This document shows positions 11,648 through 21,951 of a stretch of 64,000 bases of DNA, in pieces; positions within the stretch are counted from its first letter, which is position 1; every line of letters starts with the position of its first letter. The stretch is from Chalara sp. BL73 (taxonomy: Eukaryota > Ascomycota > Leotiomycetes > Helotiales). The DNA lies in contig CAKJVC010000012.1 in the NCBI GenBank assembly GCA_918026815.1, forward strand, positions 496,001-560,000, written 5' to 3'. The translations under genes were made by a program, and so were the position numbers. The notes beneath the pieces are model-generated. The model had not been told where the DNA came from. It was given only the letters and a program-made list of their open reading frames with translations, and ran no database searches.

Positions 11648-12316
11648 AGTATATTAGGGTATTCTCGCTGGTTTGGAGAATATTGTGATTCAGTGACGAA
11701 AGACGAAAGAATGCGCTCGATATAATGTTGTATATTAAACTGAGACGACGCGCGGCGAAAAATATTTGCCTTTTGATAACCATACACTAGCTTAACCTAG
11801 GTATGGAAGGACTGGCCTGTAGGAATCGAAGAGGGCTTCCGAAAGCTTAGTTAGCCAAGGCCAAGACATATCGTCCTCGGTACCGACGTTAACTTCCACA
11901 AGAGTTATTATGATTGGTGCGGCCATATATTCGTAAATATGTTAATTTACTTGGCGTGAATTGAGCAGCGGCGGCATGTGCACAATGATACCAGAAAGAT
12001 GAATTTCGGCGAGCTATCTCAACCGACGTCGGCACCGAAATTTAGTCTTCCTGCGTGGGGCGTGGGGAGCTGGGAATCGGGGAAGTTGTCGCCCAGATAA
12101 GTTAGGTCCATGTCTCCACAGATTGACTTAGACGGCCACGTACTGTATTCTAACCTCTTATCATTTCCATGATACATTTTTTGCTCAAACAACCCGAGTT
12201 CTTCCAGTAATCTGCAGATAAGGCTAGCTTATACCAAATAGCGGCAAACCACATTTATATAAGTAAACGTAGTTCCCATTGTATCAGTTTCACCGCGTTA
12301 ACAGCGAAATTTCATT
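11648..12316. promoter_or_regulatory. Shared RidA/permease promoter with GATA-factor motifs
   Basis: The 669-bp gap between two divergent starts contains three GATAAG hexamers: 12096-12101, 12217-12222 and, inverted, 12157-12162. GATA sites of this form bind the fungal nitrogen regulators AreA/NIT2. Three in about 130 bp on the permease side suggest nitrogen catabolite control of the permease and perhaps of the RidA gene. This is inferred from motif presence only. Confidence 0.45.
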
Positions 12317-13979
12317 ATGACAAATCTTAAACAAGACCCTCCCAATCCTATGGATTCAGTATTGAAGAGTGATGTAGAAAAGGACGCTACCAGTGTGAGG
12401 GCGGGGTTCTCTACAGAGGAAACCACATTATTTCCCAGACTTGCATGGCTCCGAAAGGTGGGTGCCCTTGGTGTCGAACTTCGAGGTATTACCCCTGTAT
12501 CGATCGAAGATAGGACCGACAAACGAGGTCTTAATCTAATCTCTCTATGGTTTACGGCAAACTTTTCTCTATTGCCGTAAGCAGACCTCCTCTCTGTGTC
12601 TAAACAGAGGTATTGATATACAAACAGAATAACTACAGGAGTCGCTGGTACGGCCTCTTATGGATTAAGTCTGAGAGACTCCGCGATAGTAATAATCATG
12701 TTCACTGCATTTGCCGGCATACCAGTTGCATGGATGGGAATGGCAGGTCCGAAAACAGGAATGCGCCAAATGATCCAAGCGCGCTATTACTTTGGGTTTG
12801 TAGAACACGCACCTGCCTCTAAAGCTTTGGATAATAAATGTGTGGCAGCTTCTACCTCGTTACTATTGTTATTCTTCTGCAACTTGCTACGATCACTGGC
12901 TTCGCTATTTTGGCGTCTATCATTAGCGGTCAGAGCCTCTCTGCAGCCGTAGGAGGAGGGTTGAATTTGAATGTTGGTATCATAATAACGGCTGTTGTTG
13001 GCCTTGTTGTGTCATTCATGGGTTACAAAGTGCTACACCTCTACGAACGCTATTCTTGGGTACCTACTCTGATTGCCCTTGTTATTACGCTGGGTGTCGG
13101 TGGGAAAAACTTACACCTACAACAAACTACAGCAGAGCCTTCTGCACGCACGATCCTGTCTTTCGGCTCCATTGTCATATCTTTTACCACTGCCTGGACA
13201 TGTCTCGTATCGGATTTCTCAGTCTATATCAGTCCTGAAGTTCCAAGGTAAGAGTAATTTCTAGGTCTAAGCAGCACTTGCTAACTATGGCTAGGACTCG
13301 TGTGTTCTCCTACGTATACATAAGTGTCGTCGGAACCACAGTTCCTCTAATGGTTCTCGGAGCGGCTATTGGTGGCGCAATATCGAACGTTCCTTCCTGG
13401 GCAGCAGCGTACGAAACCAATTCTATCGGAGGCGTTATATTCGCCATGCTCCAACCAGCTGGAGGGTTTGGCAAATTTGTTGCGGTGATACTTGCATTGT
13501 CTGTCATCGGAAACGTTGCATGCTCTCTCTATGCCCTCTCTATTAGTTTCCAGGTTCTTCTACCAATATTTGCTCGCGTACCGCGCTTCCTATTTTCTAT
13601 CCTTATTACGGCTGTTATCATTCCTGTTGCTATAATCATCGCGTCTAATTTCTATGATTCGTTTAATAACTTTCTTGCTGTTATTGGCTATTGGACTGCA
13701 GCGTTCATTAGTATTGCGATTACAGAATATTATTATTTTAGGCGAGGGGAACTGGAGCTAGCCATCTGGGACGTTAGCTTTAAGCTACCTATAGGAGCGG
13801 CTGCTTTAGGTGCAGGCTCTTTAAGCTTTGCGTTGATTATACCCTGCATAGACACGGTATGGTATACTGGACCAATTGGGGCTATCACTGGAGATATTGG
13901 GATCGAGGTTGGAATTTGTATCAGTATTCTCCTCTATTTCCCACTAAGGACCTTGGAAAAGAAATTGTCCGGGAGATGA
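12317..13979 (+). CDS. NCS1 family nucleobase:cation symporter (purine-cytosine permease-like)
   Basis: Four exons, 12317-12576, 12628-12795, 12849-13247 and 13295-13979, encode 503 residues, close to yeast Fcy2. The introns are 47-53 nt. A cytosolic head ends in the family block R-G-I-x-P-V-x-x-x-x-R-T-D, followed by SLWFTANF, G-P-K-T-G-M-R-Q-M-x-Q-A-R-Y-Y-F-G (helices 2-3), G-Q-S-L (helix 4), and F-T-T-A-W-T-C-L-V-S-D-F-S-V-Y before P-R-T-R-V-F-S-Y (helices 6-7). About twelve hydrophobic helices follow the usual spacing. NCS1 proteins import cytosine, purines, allantoin or related compounds with protons at the plasma membrane; the substrate is not readable here. The donor of intron 2 is GTTTGT, chosen because it joins YYFG to FYLVT in frame. 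Divergent from the RidA gene. Confidence 0.88.
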
Positions 13980-14621
13980 AAATGAATATCATATGTGCAA
14001 TACCTGCATTATAAAATTTACGGCGTTGTGCCGATTGAAACAAATACCAAACCTTGCCTTGAACTTGGAATCAAGATCTATGGATATCTCTGGGATCGAT
14101 AGATGATATCCATGCCACACCTTATGGGCTCGCCTCAGCGACCCTTAGTGTGAACAGCGAGCATTCGTTTATCCAAGCTGATTATTTCATTACAAAGTTT
14201 CTCAACCCCCTCTGCATCAGCGAGAAAGGTCGAGGCTGAGCCTCAAGCCTGCCCTGCCCGTTTCTTGGTGGCTATGACCGATATTGAGTACTAGAACGAA
14301 ACGAACTATGTTTGCCTGGTTTGTCAGGTCCTGCAACGATACAGAATAAGATCTCAGCCTCGCACTACCGCTAACATGAGCGGTTGTGGAGGATTGAACA
14401 TTAATGTATTTTGAGCTAGCTATAATTCAGGCAGTGCCTCGGGGTTTGAGTATTTTTCTTTCATATTTTTATTTCGTTTCCGACATTTCATCAATTATTT
14501 ATAAGAATAATTTGGCTCTCTTGAATACTCAAGTCTTGCGCTGGGTTTTCAATTCATTCTCTAAAGGGCTCGCCTTATATAATACGGGAGTCTCTACTTA
14601 AAAAATCTGAAGCATAGGCTC
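13980..14621. other. Convergent intergenic region
   Basis: Tail-to-tail space between the permease and the thioesterase. A 65-codon frame at 14404-14601 is not convincing. No other feature seen. Confidence 0.45.
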
Positions 14622-15614
14622 TCACATCTTGGCACCGACATTTCTCGCTGCGCTCATAATTAAGCCCACCTGTGACGCCAAAGCTACAACCTTTCCCTCC
14701 ATGTCTAGTATCTCAACGTTGATATCCGTTCTTCCGTTTTGTATCACCTTCATAACCACGCGACTAAATAGCCATTCCACCCCTTCTGGTGGCAAAACTT
14801 GCTTGAAGTCAATATTCAAGGTTACAGTTGGAAACCAAAAGGGCTTTGGCTCGTCCCTACTAGCGGCGTTTGCGGCGTTTTCGAGGTCCGCAAGAGCAGT
14901 AGGGAAAATGTCAGCGAGGTATGTTAGAGATTCGTTAGTCCACCGGCCTTTGTGGCCGGAGGGTCGGAAACGACACCATTGAGCCGTGATCGTGCGGGGT
15001 TGAGGAGCATCCAGTACGTAGGCTTCTGTATGGGTTGCTGCGCGGCGAAACGCAGGATGTTGGATGACAACTTGTTTCCACGGACTCCCGCCGATTTGAG
15101 GGTCATCGTCTCTATTCATAAACTGATGAAATGGGTAACTTGGTGGCTGCCAGATGGAGGGCACGGAGACCCCAGTTTCTGAAATCTCATCCGAGACGGT
15201 AATCAATCCCATGACTTTGGAGACTGGTGTAGCGCCCTGCGACAGGGTTACTAGTATGGTGGATAACCTTTGACCTAGTTTCAGATCTTGTACATTCAGC
15301 ACTGCGCGTCCGACAGATGTCTTCCGGAGGAAGGAGAGCTGTATGACAATAGGTTGAGCCCTTGAATTATGTCTTCTGGGATGAGCCAGTTGGAAATGAA
15401 GCTTTGCAAGCCGGTAGAGAACAGCGGATATGTATCCGCCATTTGGAACTATTATCCGTTAGAGTCATCATAATTACTGAGTCAGCCCGTCTTATCGTGA
15501 CTTGCCGCTGCCTACAGCCCATTCCGTGCTCAGATCGACTGTGTAAGTGTGTGGCGATCGTGGAGTAATTGATATTACGTTCTCAAATTCTTGTGAGTGG
15601 GCAGGGGTCGCCAT
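14622..15614 (-). CDS. Acyl-CoA thioesterase-like double-hotdog protein
   Basis: Two exons, 15614-15506 and 15448-14622, encode 311 residues, typical of the fungal thioesterase-like (4HBT_3) family. The first hotdog begins with the usual E-W-x-x-G-S-V-P-N-G-G-Y-I-x-A-V-L motif, which spans the intron. R-A-Q-P-I-V-x-Q-L-S-F-L-R and the basic G-R-A-V-L-N-V-Q-D-L-K-L-G-Q-R-L-S segment follow. The second hotdog carries P-F-W-F-P-T-V-T-L-N-I-D-F and V-E-W-L-F-S-R. The intron is 57 nt and uses a GC donor (GCAAGT) with an AG acceptor and a CTAAC branch site; no GT donor gives the right frame. These proteins cleave or bind acyl-CoA esters. The gene runs in the same direction as the BVMO gene, 335 bp downstream of it, which suggests a shared pathway. 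Confidence 0.85.
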
Positions 15615-15949
15615 GAGGAAACAGGGAATAGGGCCTGTGGACTATGTGGCGTCTTACTGGGAGAAGCAGAACAGTACAAAAGGCTTTCTAAAGAGCGGTA
15701 AAAAATGTTGGCTGGATGAGATGGGCGAGAAGAAGGAATAAGTACAATAATGTGGTTTTCACTAGGTTTGTGGGTAAGGGCTGCGGTGCCGAAATCGAGC
15801 CGCGGAATAGCCCCACACATTATGGTAACGAAAGGTTTCGGAAGCATTGTGAGTAGATTGCAACTACATATTGATTTTGGGATTATGATGCCAAAAGAAA
15901 GGTCTATGTGTACTTGATCCCGTGACTATCTTGCAATTATATTTGAGAT

Positions 15950-17782
15950 TTAATATAGTGGAGGTGGAAAGTATCTTGGTTGCTTGTCCTCGCCATTGAG
16001 CAAGCCATAGTACCAGGTCAGATCGCGACCATCAGATTCACGAATGTCGAATCCATCGCCAAGGAAGTTGAAAGCATTACTGGAAATATACTGAATGTCG
16101 TAATCTTCGTACCTTGGCTTCTGCAATACAGTGAGGTAGTGGATGCGGGAGCCAGGCCATAGCACCGGCTTACGTGCCTTATCTCCCGCTTTGAACCATG
16201 AGCTGCAAGGGCCGGACCATGCAGTACGCTGCAAATATACGTCTGAATGCCGCGTAAATTGCTCAGCCGCAGAGTACTTGACTTGCAACTTTTTGATGTC
16301 CTCAACTTGCACCTTATCAAAAACTTGGAGGATGTAGTTTGTGTATGCTTCGATCATCGGAAGCGCGGAGCCATGTCCCAAGGGGCCATAGGGACCACTG
16401 AAAGAAAAGTAATTTGGAACATTAGGTAAACTAAATCCGAGGTAACCAATTGTATCACCAGAGTCGAAGTCATTCTGTACGTTTCGACCATTGGCGATAA
16501 CAGGAAATTGGGGGCGGAAGGACGTATCAAACCCAGTAGCACATACAATGACATCAACTTGATGTTCTCGGCCGTCTGGATCGACAAAACCAGTGTTGGT
16601 GATTTTTTTAATGTTGCTTGTGAAGGTCGTAGTCTTCTCATGAGTTAGGGCTTCGAGGAATCCATTCCCAGGAGTGGGACGGCGACAACCAATGCCAAAG
16701 TTTTTCGGCATTAGTTTGTCAAGCAGATCAGGCCTCGATGCCAGTTTTCTTGACATCTCTTGGATAGAGTACTTCCGAGCCTCTATAGCATCAGGTGAGT
16801 CGTTTACAGCGATCTTGAAGCGAAGGTTGAGCTCCGACTCAATGGCCTTGCAATACGCCAGGTAGTATATGGGATCACGTCGAAATGTTTGCATCGTATC
16901 CTCAGAGTAAGCAAAGTTCCCGCCATTGGGCCCAGCATACTTGGGAGCAAAGCCAGCAGTAATCCAAGTTGGGGATCGTGCAACGACGAAGAGTTTCTCA
17001 ACCTTAGGAAGAATGGCCGGCACGATCTGAACGCCTGAGCTCCCGGCACCGATAACCAAGACTTTTTTGCCAGTGATATTGACGCCATCATCCCAGTTGG
17101 CGCTATGAATCCTTGGGCCATTGAAACTATCAAGTCCCTCAATAACTGGCCACTTCCAGCTGTTGAGAAAACCGCCGCCGTTAAGAAAAAAATCACCAGA
17201 ATCCTCAATAATATCGTCTGGGTTGTTATTACGCATAATCTTAACTTTCCATTGACCTTCAGCCTCCACCCACTCAGCATGAACAATTTTGTGGTTGTAC
17301 TTGACAAAGAGCTCCAATTTGTAAGTTTCGCTGACATCCTTGAAATATTCGTGGATCTCTTTTGAACTGGAGTAGTAATGAGACCAATCCGGCTTGCGGT
17401 GCCACGTAAATTGATAAGAAACGCTTGGTATATCACAGGCACAACCGGGGTACCTGTTCTCGAGCCAGGTTCCGCCCAAGCCTTGGTTCTTCTCGTAGAT
17501 TGCAAGCTCCACGTTCTGGCCCTGCTTCTCCAGGTGGTGAGCGAAGTTAATCCCCGCAGCTCCCATTCCCATGAAGATGACCCTCAATCGCCGTCTTGTT
17601 CCCATAGGCGATTCCCGAATTCGGTATGTGGGCTCCGAAGCATTCAGATTGGTGTCTGATTCTGCTCCGGTGGTCTCACCATTGATGACGGCGCTGTTGA
17701 CTCCAATGGAGGGGAGTTTCAGGACACCACCATTGACAACACCATTTGTAGCGCCATTAAGGGCGATATTAGATTGTTCCAT
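15950..17782 (-). CDS. FAD-dependent Baeyer-Villiger monooxygenase
   Basis: Single exon, 610 residues from ATG 17782 (the frame is open further upstream, but that part is not conserved). An N-terminal Asn/Gly-rich tail precedes the FAD-binding loop G-M-G-A-A-G at about 72-77. Next come GGTW and NRYPG-x-x-C-D near 103-117, the Baeyer-Villiger fingerprint F-x-G-x-x-x-H-x-x-x-W-D (FNGPRIHSANWD, about 210-221), and the NADPH loop G-A-G-S-S-G at about 235-240. C-A-T-G-F-D-T closes the FAD domain. These enzymes insert oxygen next to a ketone to give an ester or lactone, and the closest-looking class includes StcW/AflW-like and steroid monooxygenases. Divergent from the ene-reductase gene and upstream of the thioesterase gene on the same strand. 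Intact. Confidence 0.92.
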   Translation of the reverse strand: MEQSNIALNGATNGVVNGGVLKLPSIGVNSAVINGETTGAESDTNLNASEPTYRIRESPMGTRRRLRVIFMGMGAAGINFAHHLEKQGQNVELAIYEKNQGLGGTWLENRYPGCACDIPSVSYQFTWHRKPDWSHYYSSSKEIHEYFKDVSETYKLELFVKYNHKIVHAEWVEAEGQWKVKIMRNNNPDDIIEDSGDFFLNGGGFLNSWKWPVIEGLDSFNGPRIHSANWDDGVNITGKKVLVIGAGSSGVQIVPAILPKVEKLFVVARSPTWITAGFAPKYAGPNGGNFAYSEDTMQTFRRDPIYYLAYCKAIESELNLRFKIAVNDSPDAIEARKYSIQEMSRKLASRPDLLDKLMPKNFGIGCRRPTPGNGFLEALTHEKTTTFTSNIKKITNTGFVDPDGREHQVDVIVCATGFDTSFRPQFPVIANGRNVQNDFDSGDTIGYLGFSLPNVPNYFSFSGPYGPLGHGSALPMIEAYTNYILQVFDKVQVEDIKKLQVKYSAAEQFTRHSDVYLQRTAWSGPCSSWFKAGDKARKPVLWPGSRIHYLTVLQKPRYEDYDIQYISSNAFNFLGDGFDIRESDGRDLTWYYGLLNGEDKQPRYFPPPLY

Positions 17783-18559
17783 GGCTCCAGCCACGTCGGC
17801 GATTAGAATAGGAAAATTGTAGAAGACCACAAGCCTACAAGAAAAGTGAATATGACGAGTAGTCCTTAAAAATAGTGACAGGGTGTAAGAGATAGAATAG
17901 GTGAAGGCTATAATTGGGAATAAGGAAATGGAGTGGTGGCTGCGAGGGTTATATCTTACAATAGTTCCTGGTTTAGCCATTAGATGCGCAAGATTGCCGT
18001 TCTTTCGGCCACTGACGCTCCAGCACATCGCTTGATGCTGCCGGGCCATTTGCGGAGTGCAAAGAAGTGTGGAGAGCTATACAAGGCAAGGTTACTTAGA
18101 GAAACGCGGCTAAGACATAGGCTCGGTATTTGTCTCACACAAGGGTTACACTTAATGGCGCAATTTTCGCTGGCTGCTGGCTACCGACGATTTCCGGAAA
18201 CGTCCTCTTTAGCTCCGAGCTGCATGCCGCACTATAACCTTAACTTAGCCGTGCTATGCCGAGAGAGGGTCACACTATCGGTGCCGAGATTATTGAGCAT
18301 GCGTGGCCAATATGTGCATGATTTATCACATTTTCCCCATTCAATCATTGAAGGATCTTGCTGGCTGTATCTCAGGTACTGTGACCTCAATCCAACTTAC
18401 AATAGGCAGGACTGTGGATACAACGCTCAAAGCTGCGGCACGGCATTGCATAACGAGAGAAATTCTATTATTACGAGAAGGAGCCACAAAACCACCCCGA
18501 CAATTATACAACTCTTTGCAGCCTTATACTTCCTCGCGTAACATTCCATCTCTGCTACC
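17783..18559. promoter_or_regulatory. Shared promoter between BVMO and ene-reductase
   Basis: 777 bp between two divergent start codons. No other credible gene lies here; a 185-codon frame at 17984-18541 is composition-driven. Head-to-head placement suggests co-regulation, but I see no specific operator. Confidence 0.4.
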
Positions 18560-20016
18560 ATGTCGAGTATTCTGAGGCCGATCACTCTTGGAGGTTCGCT
18601 TGTTTTGCGAAATCGCATGTGCATGGGTTCAATGACACGAAATAGATGCATCAACGATGGCATGCCTACTGAGGCAACGTCTGATTACTACTCTGAACGT
18701 GCGAGACATGGCACGGGCTTGATAATTGCTGAGGGTACCTTTGTCGCTCCTCATGGCGCTGAGTGGCCTCACGCACCAGTCATGTACACTAAAGACCATT
18801 CTCGCGCCTGGAAGAAGGTAGTTGAAGATGTCCATAACGCTGAAGGCAAGATATTCTTCCAGCCATGGCACCCAGGTCTGCTCCCTTGTACCTCAGCGAA
18901 AGTCCGTAACCCACTAAGTCCATGACGTAGGCCGAATCCAGCATGAGGATATGCCCTTACTAAAGAAGACAGGCTACCCAGTGCTGGCACCGTCTGAAAT
19001 ACCTGCGAAAGGAGGTAAATTTAGATTGCTACCCGGAGCGCCAGTGAGTTGGCTCTTGCCCTCGATTTGACCACCGACGCTGATATATACCACAGGGCCA
19101 CACATCAAACATCACTGAAATCGAAGATCCAAAGGTTATTGTCCAGCAATATAAATTTGCAGTAACCTTGGCTAAGGAGGCAGGCTTTGACGGCATTGAA
19201 TTGCTTTCCCAGGGGTAAGCTATCCCTCAATTCGATGTTGTAATATTAGGTAACTAAATCATCATTCATGTGGCAGTGGTTATCTTCTTCATAATTTTTT
19301 ATGCTCGTAAGTAGTCTTTGATTCTGGTTGAATATTTCAGTCGTCATTGAACACATTTAGTCATGCCAACAAGCGTGCCGATCAGTATGGAGGCTCCGTG
19401 GAGAATCGGTGTCGGTTCCCTCTTGAGGTGCTGGACGCGATTATTGAAGTTTGGGGACCTCACCGTATTGGCATCAAGATTTGTCCACCAGATGACTATA
19501 ACGATTCTATTGTATCTTATGAAGAACTTACTGAGACCTACTCTTACTATATTAACCAACTAGTTTCCCGCGAGCTGGGGTACATCAACCTCTCGAGACG
19601 CGGTTGCGCCATTGGGCGCGATCAAGACGATTATTTCAAGTCGTCACCAAGGCCACAAGGCCTAGAGTTGCCACCTAATTATGAGCCGATCAATCAATTT
19701 GGCCACATGATCAAGTATCCTGGTAGCAAGACATTACTTATGGTTAACCATGAGTACACTGTTGCCGAGGCAGATGATCTCATCAGTAATGACAAGATCG
19801 ATCTAATAACATTTGGACGGCCATTTATCTACAATCCGGTGAGCGTGCTTGTACAAAGGCTCGCATGATATATGGAAATTGACCAGTTGATAGGATATCG
19901 TCCCACGGATTCAGAAAGGAGTCCCATTTGCCACAAATGATCGAGGCGGGAAGGTGAATTACGGTCCGTACCAGTCAGTGAATGAGCACTATACCGACTG
20001 GCCTTGCGCTAGTTAG
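18560..20016 (+). CDS. Old-yellow-enzyme-type NADH:flavin oxidoreductase (ene-reductase)
   Basis: Six exons: 18560-18875, 18931-19043, 19096-19214, 19277-19306, 19361-19838 and 19894-20016, giving 392 residues with 52-62-nt introns. Family blocks in order: L-R-P-I-T-L-G (barrel start), M-G-S-M-T-R-N-R, A-x-H-G-T-G-L-I-I-A-E-G-T, F-x-Q-P-W-H-P-G-R, P-S-E-I-P, G-G-Y-L-L-H-N-F-L, R-A-D-Q-Y-G-G-S-V-E-N-R, and a late F-G-R-P-F-I-Y-N-P FMN-binding turn. OYEs reduce activated C=C bonds using FMN. The substrate-binding H-x-x-N pair of classical OYE1 (in E-I-H-S-A-N-G-Y) reads E-L-L-S-Q-G-G-Y here, so both residues are replaced while the following Tyr remains. No stops or frameshifts. Confidence 0.88.
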
Positions 20017-20055
20017 TGGCACATTCTTTCTGCTAATTAGTTTTGATAATGAATA

Positions 20056-20454
20056 ACGTATTTCACAAGCGCGTATTTCTCACCAAAAATTAGGAATTTG
20101 CGAAGTATTATCTTAGCAACAGCTCAATAGTAAAGTTTCAAAATGTGTGGCAAGCCTTGTGATGCATTTGGAATCTTGTAGATCTGTTTTAAAGTAGTTT
20201 ATTGAGTATTTTTTTAGAAATATTAAATTCCGGACTAAACGTAAAGCTTGAAACTCGATATTTTAATACTTATTTAACTAATTTCTTTAAAATTGAAATA
20301 TAGAGCTTTAAACATGCAACAAAAGCTAAATATATTTTTCAAAAAAAAAATTATTGCGTTGTTGAGTAGATATTACTTTGTAAAAAAAACTTAATTTTTG
20401 GTGAGAAATACAGTGATCGGCTTGCTTGAGTAATGACTCGTTTGTGAAATATGT
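20056..20454. mobile_element. 399-bp MITE-like element with TA target duplications
   Basis: A short element with no coding capacity. Its ends form inverted repeats: ACGTATTTCACAAGCG on the left against CGTTTGTGAAATATGT on the right (two differences). An exact inner 20-bp inverted repeat follows (20073-20092 against 20392-20411, beginning GTATTTCTCACC). TA dinucleotides flank both ends (20054-20055 and 20455-20456), as expected for Tc1/mariner or Fot/pogo transposition. The interior is very AT-rich. It sits between the ene-reductase and the broken acyl-CoA ligase. Confidence 0.7.
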
Positions 20455-20456
20455 TA

Positions 20457-21057
20457 GGCGTATTACTACTCTACAAAATGAAGGACATGAATATCCATGA
20501 CTCGATATCAAATCCTGCATCACTTTGATGCAGGAATACCAAACCTATAACCCTCATTAGAGTCGAACTTTGGTGTTTTTGAACACTTACCTAGTTTGAA
20601 TCTTTACCGGTAGCATTGTTTTGTGAATACCTATTACGAAGCTTTTGCCGAAGTAAATTACTTTTCACATTTTCTTACATGCGCTAGCTTAATGCGATTT
20701 AAAGCATGGATTTTATGTGGGTTGCGATATTGCTTTGGAACGAAGTAGGGGTGTTCAAATTGTATCCGCATCACGCGACCATAACGGTACATTCGGCACC
20801 GCTCGGCTAGCGACACAAAATATAGGGTAAGTGGGTGGGGGGTCGCAAGGAAGTCTATCCGCGCCAGGCTGCCTGCGGTACCGCTAGTTGGTCCGTAAAG
20901 TTGACTGCCTTAGAGAATAGCAAACACAACCATGTAGAGTCCAAGTGGCATGATATGAGTTCTTTCCTTATATGACAACATGTTACCATCTGCGGAAAGA
21001 CCTTGCCGCACAAGCAGAGCCTTGACATCAGTCCTTTCTTTTATTTTGTAGAATATC
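20457..21057. other. Intergenic, no gene recognised
   Basis: Presumed promoter of the acyl-CoA ligase. No distinct motif seen. Confidence 0.4.
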
Positions 21058-21951
21058 ATGGTCCGTTCATCTGCCCGATCACCCTTCAAGGTAAACATTC
21101 CGGCCGTAGATGTTCCTTCCTACGTGTTCTCCACAGGCACTTCAGCAACACGGAAGACTCCGCAATACTTTGACGCCAACAACCCATCTAATTGTTATAG
21201 CCTTGCTGAGGCAGAAGTTGTTGTAAAGCGATTCGCCACGGGTTTACAACGTATAGGTCTCAAACGTAGTGACAGAGTGTTATTATATTCCGCAAACCAT
21301 ATCTATTACCCCGTTATACTCTGGTCAATCGTTGCCGCTGGCGCGAGATCTTCACTGCGGCTTCGCCAACAGCTACCCCAACAGAACTTGAATACCAAGT
21401 CCGTGACTCAGGAGCGAAGTTTCTCATTTCAGGACACGACAGACTTTCCACTGCATTAGAAGTAGCGAGCAATATTGGCATTCCTACCTCTCATATACTC
21501 TGCCTAGATGATATATCGGAGTCTCCTTCAGCTTCATCACAAGTCAGATCATGGACAGCCGTCTTTACGGATATAAAGGAGGCTCTTTCATGGTCCTGGC
21601 AGCCGATCACTACGGTTGAAGAAGCAATGGGAACAACTGCTGTCATCAATTACTCAAGCGGGTTAGTCTCAGTCTGTGTTAGCATTAGTTTACTTCTAAC
21701 GCTGTGTAGAACAACAGGGGATCCCAAAGGTGTTGAGCTTTCGCACTGGAACCTCATCTCTAATACAGAACAGGTGTGTTTCAAACGTGCCATGGTTGGC
21801 AGCGAAGCAGGCAGGTTGCGGAAAGAGCGACTTGATATAGGTGGAGAAAGGTGGCTGGCTGTGCTTCCCATGTATCACGCATTTGTAGGTTTGCTAAATA
21901 TGCCCTCGTCCTTCCTGTCAATGTTTCCCCAATCTTGAATAGGGCCAGACC
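21058..21951 (+). pseudogene. Acyl-CoA synthetase / 4-coumarate-CoA-ligase-like, truncated
   Basis: N-terminal third of an ANL-superfamily adenylate-forming enzyme. It begins MVRSSARSPFKV, followed by SLAEAEVVVKRFATGL and RVLLYSANHIYYPV. At about 21345 the frame shifts: the family sequence resumes in another frame as IFTAASPTATPTELEYQV. The AMP-binding motif Y-S-S-G-T-T-G-D-P-K-G spans an intron (21662-21709), and a second intron (21885-21942) rejoins MYHAF to GQT. Immediately after that codon triplet, transposon sequence begins, so the active-site core and C-terminal domain are missing. Such enzymes activate carboxylic acids as CoA thioesters. As the last gene of the enzyme neighbourhood it probably once fed the thioesterase, BVMO and reductase. 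Confidence 0.8.

Noticed and set aside
16804..17505. 233-codon frame inside the BVMO gene
   Set aside because: Shadow of the monooxygenase in another frame of the same strand.
17984..18541. 185-codon plus-strand frame between BVMO and ene-reductase
   Set aside because: Covers the divergent promoter, no motif, amino-acid composition looks random.
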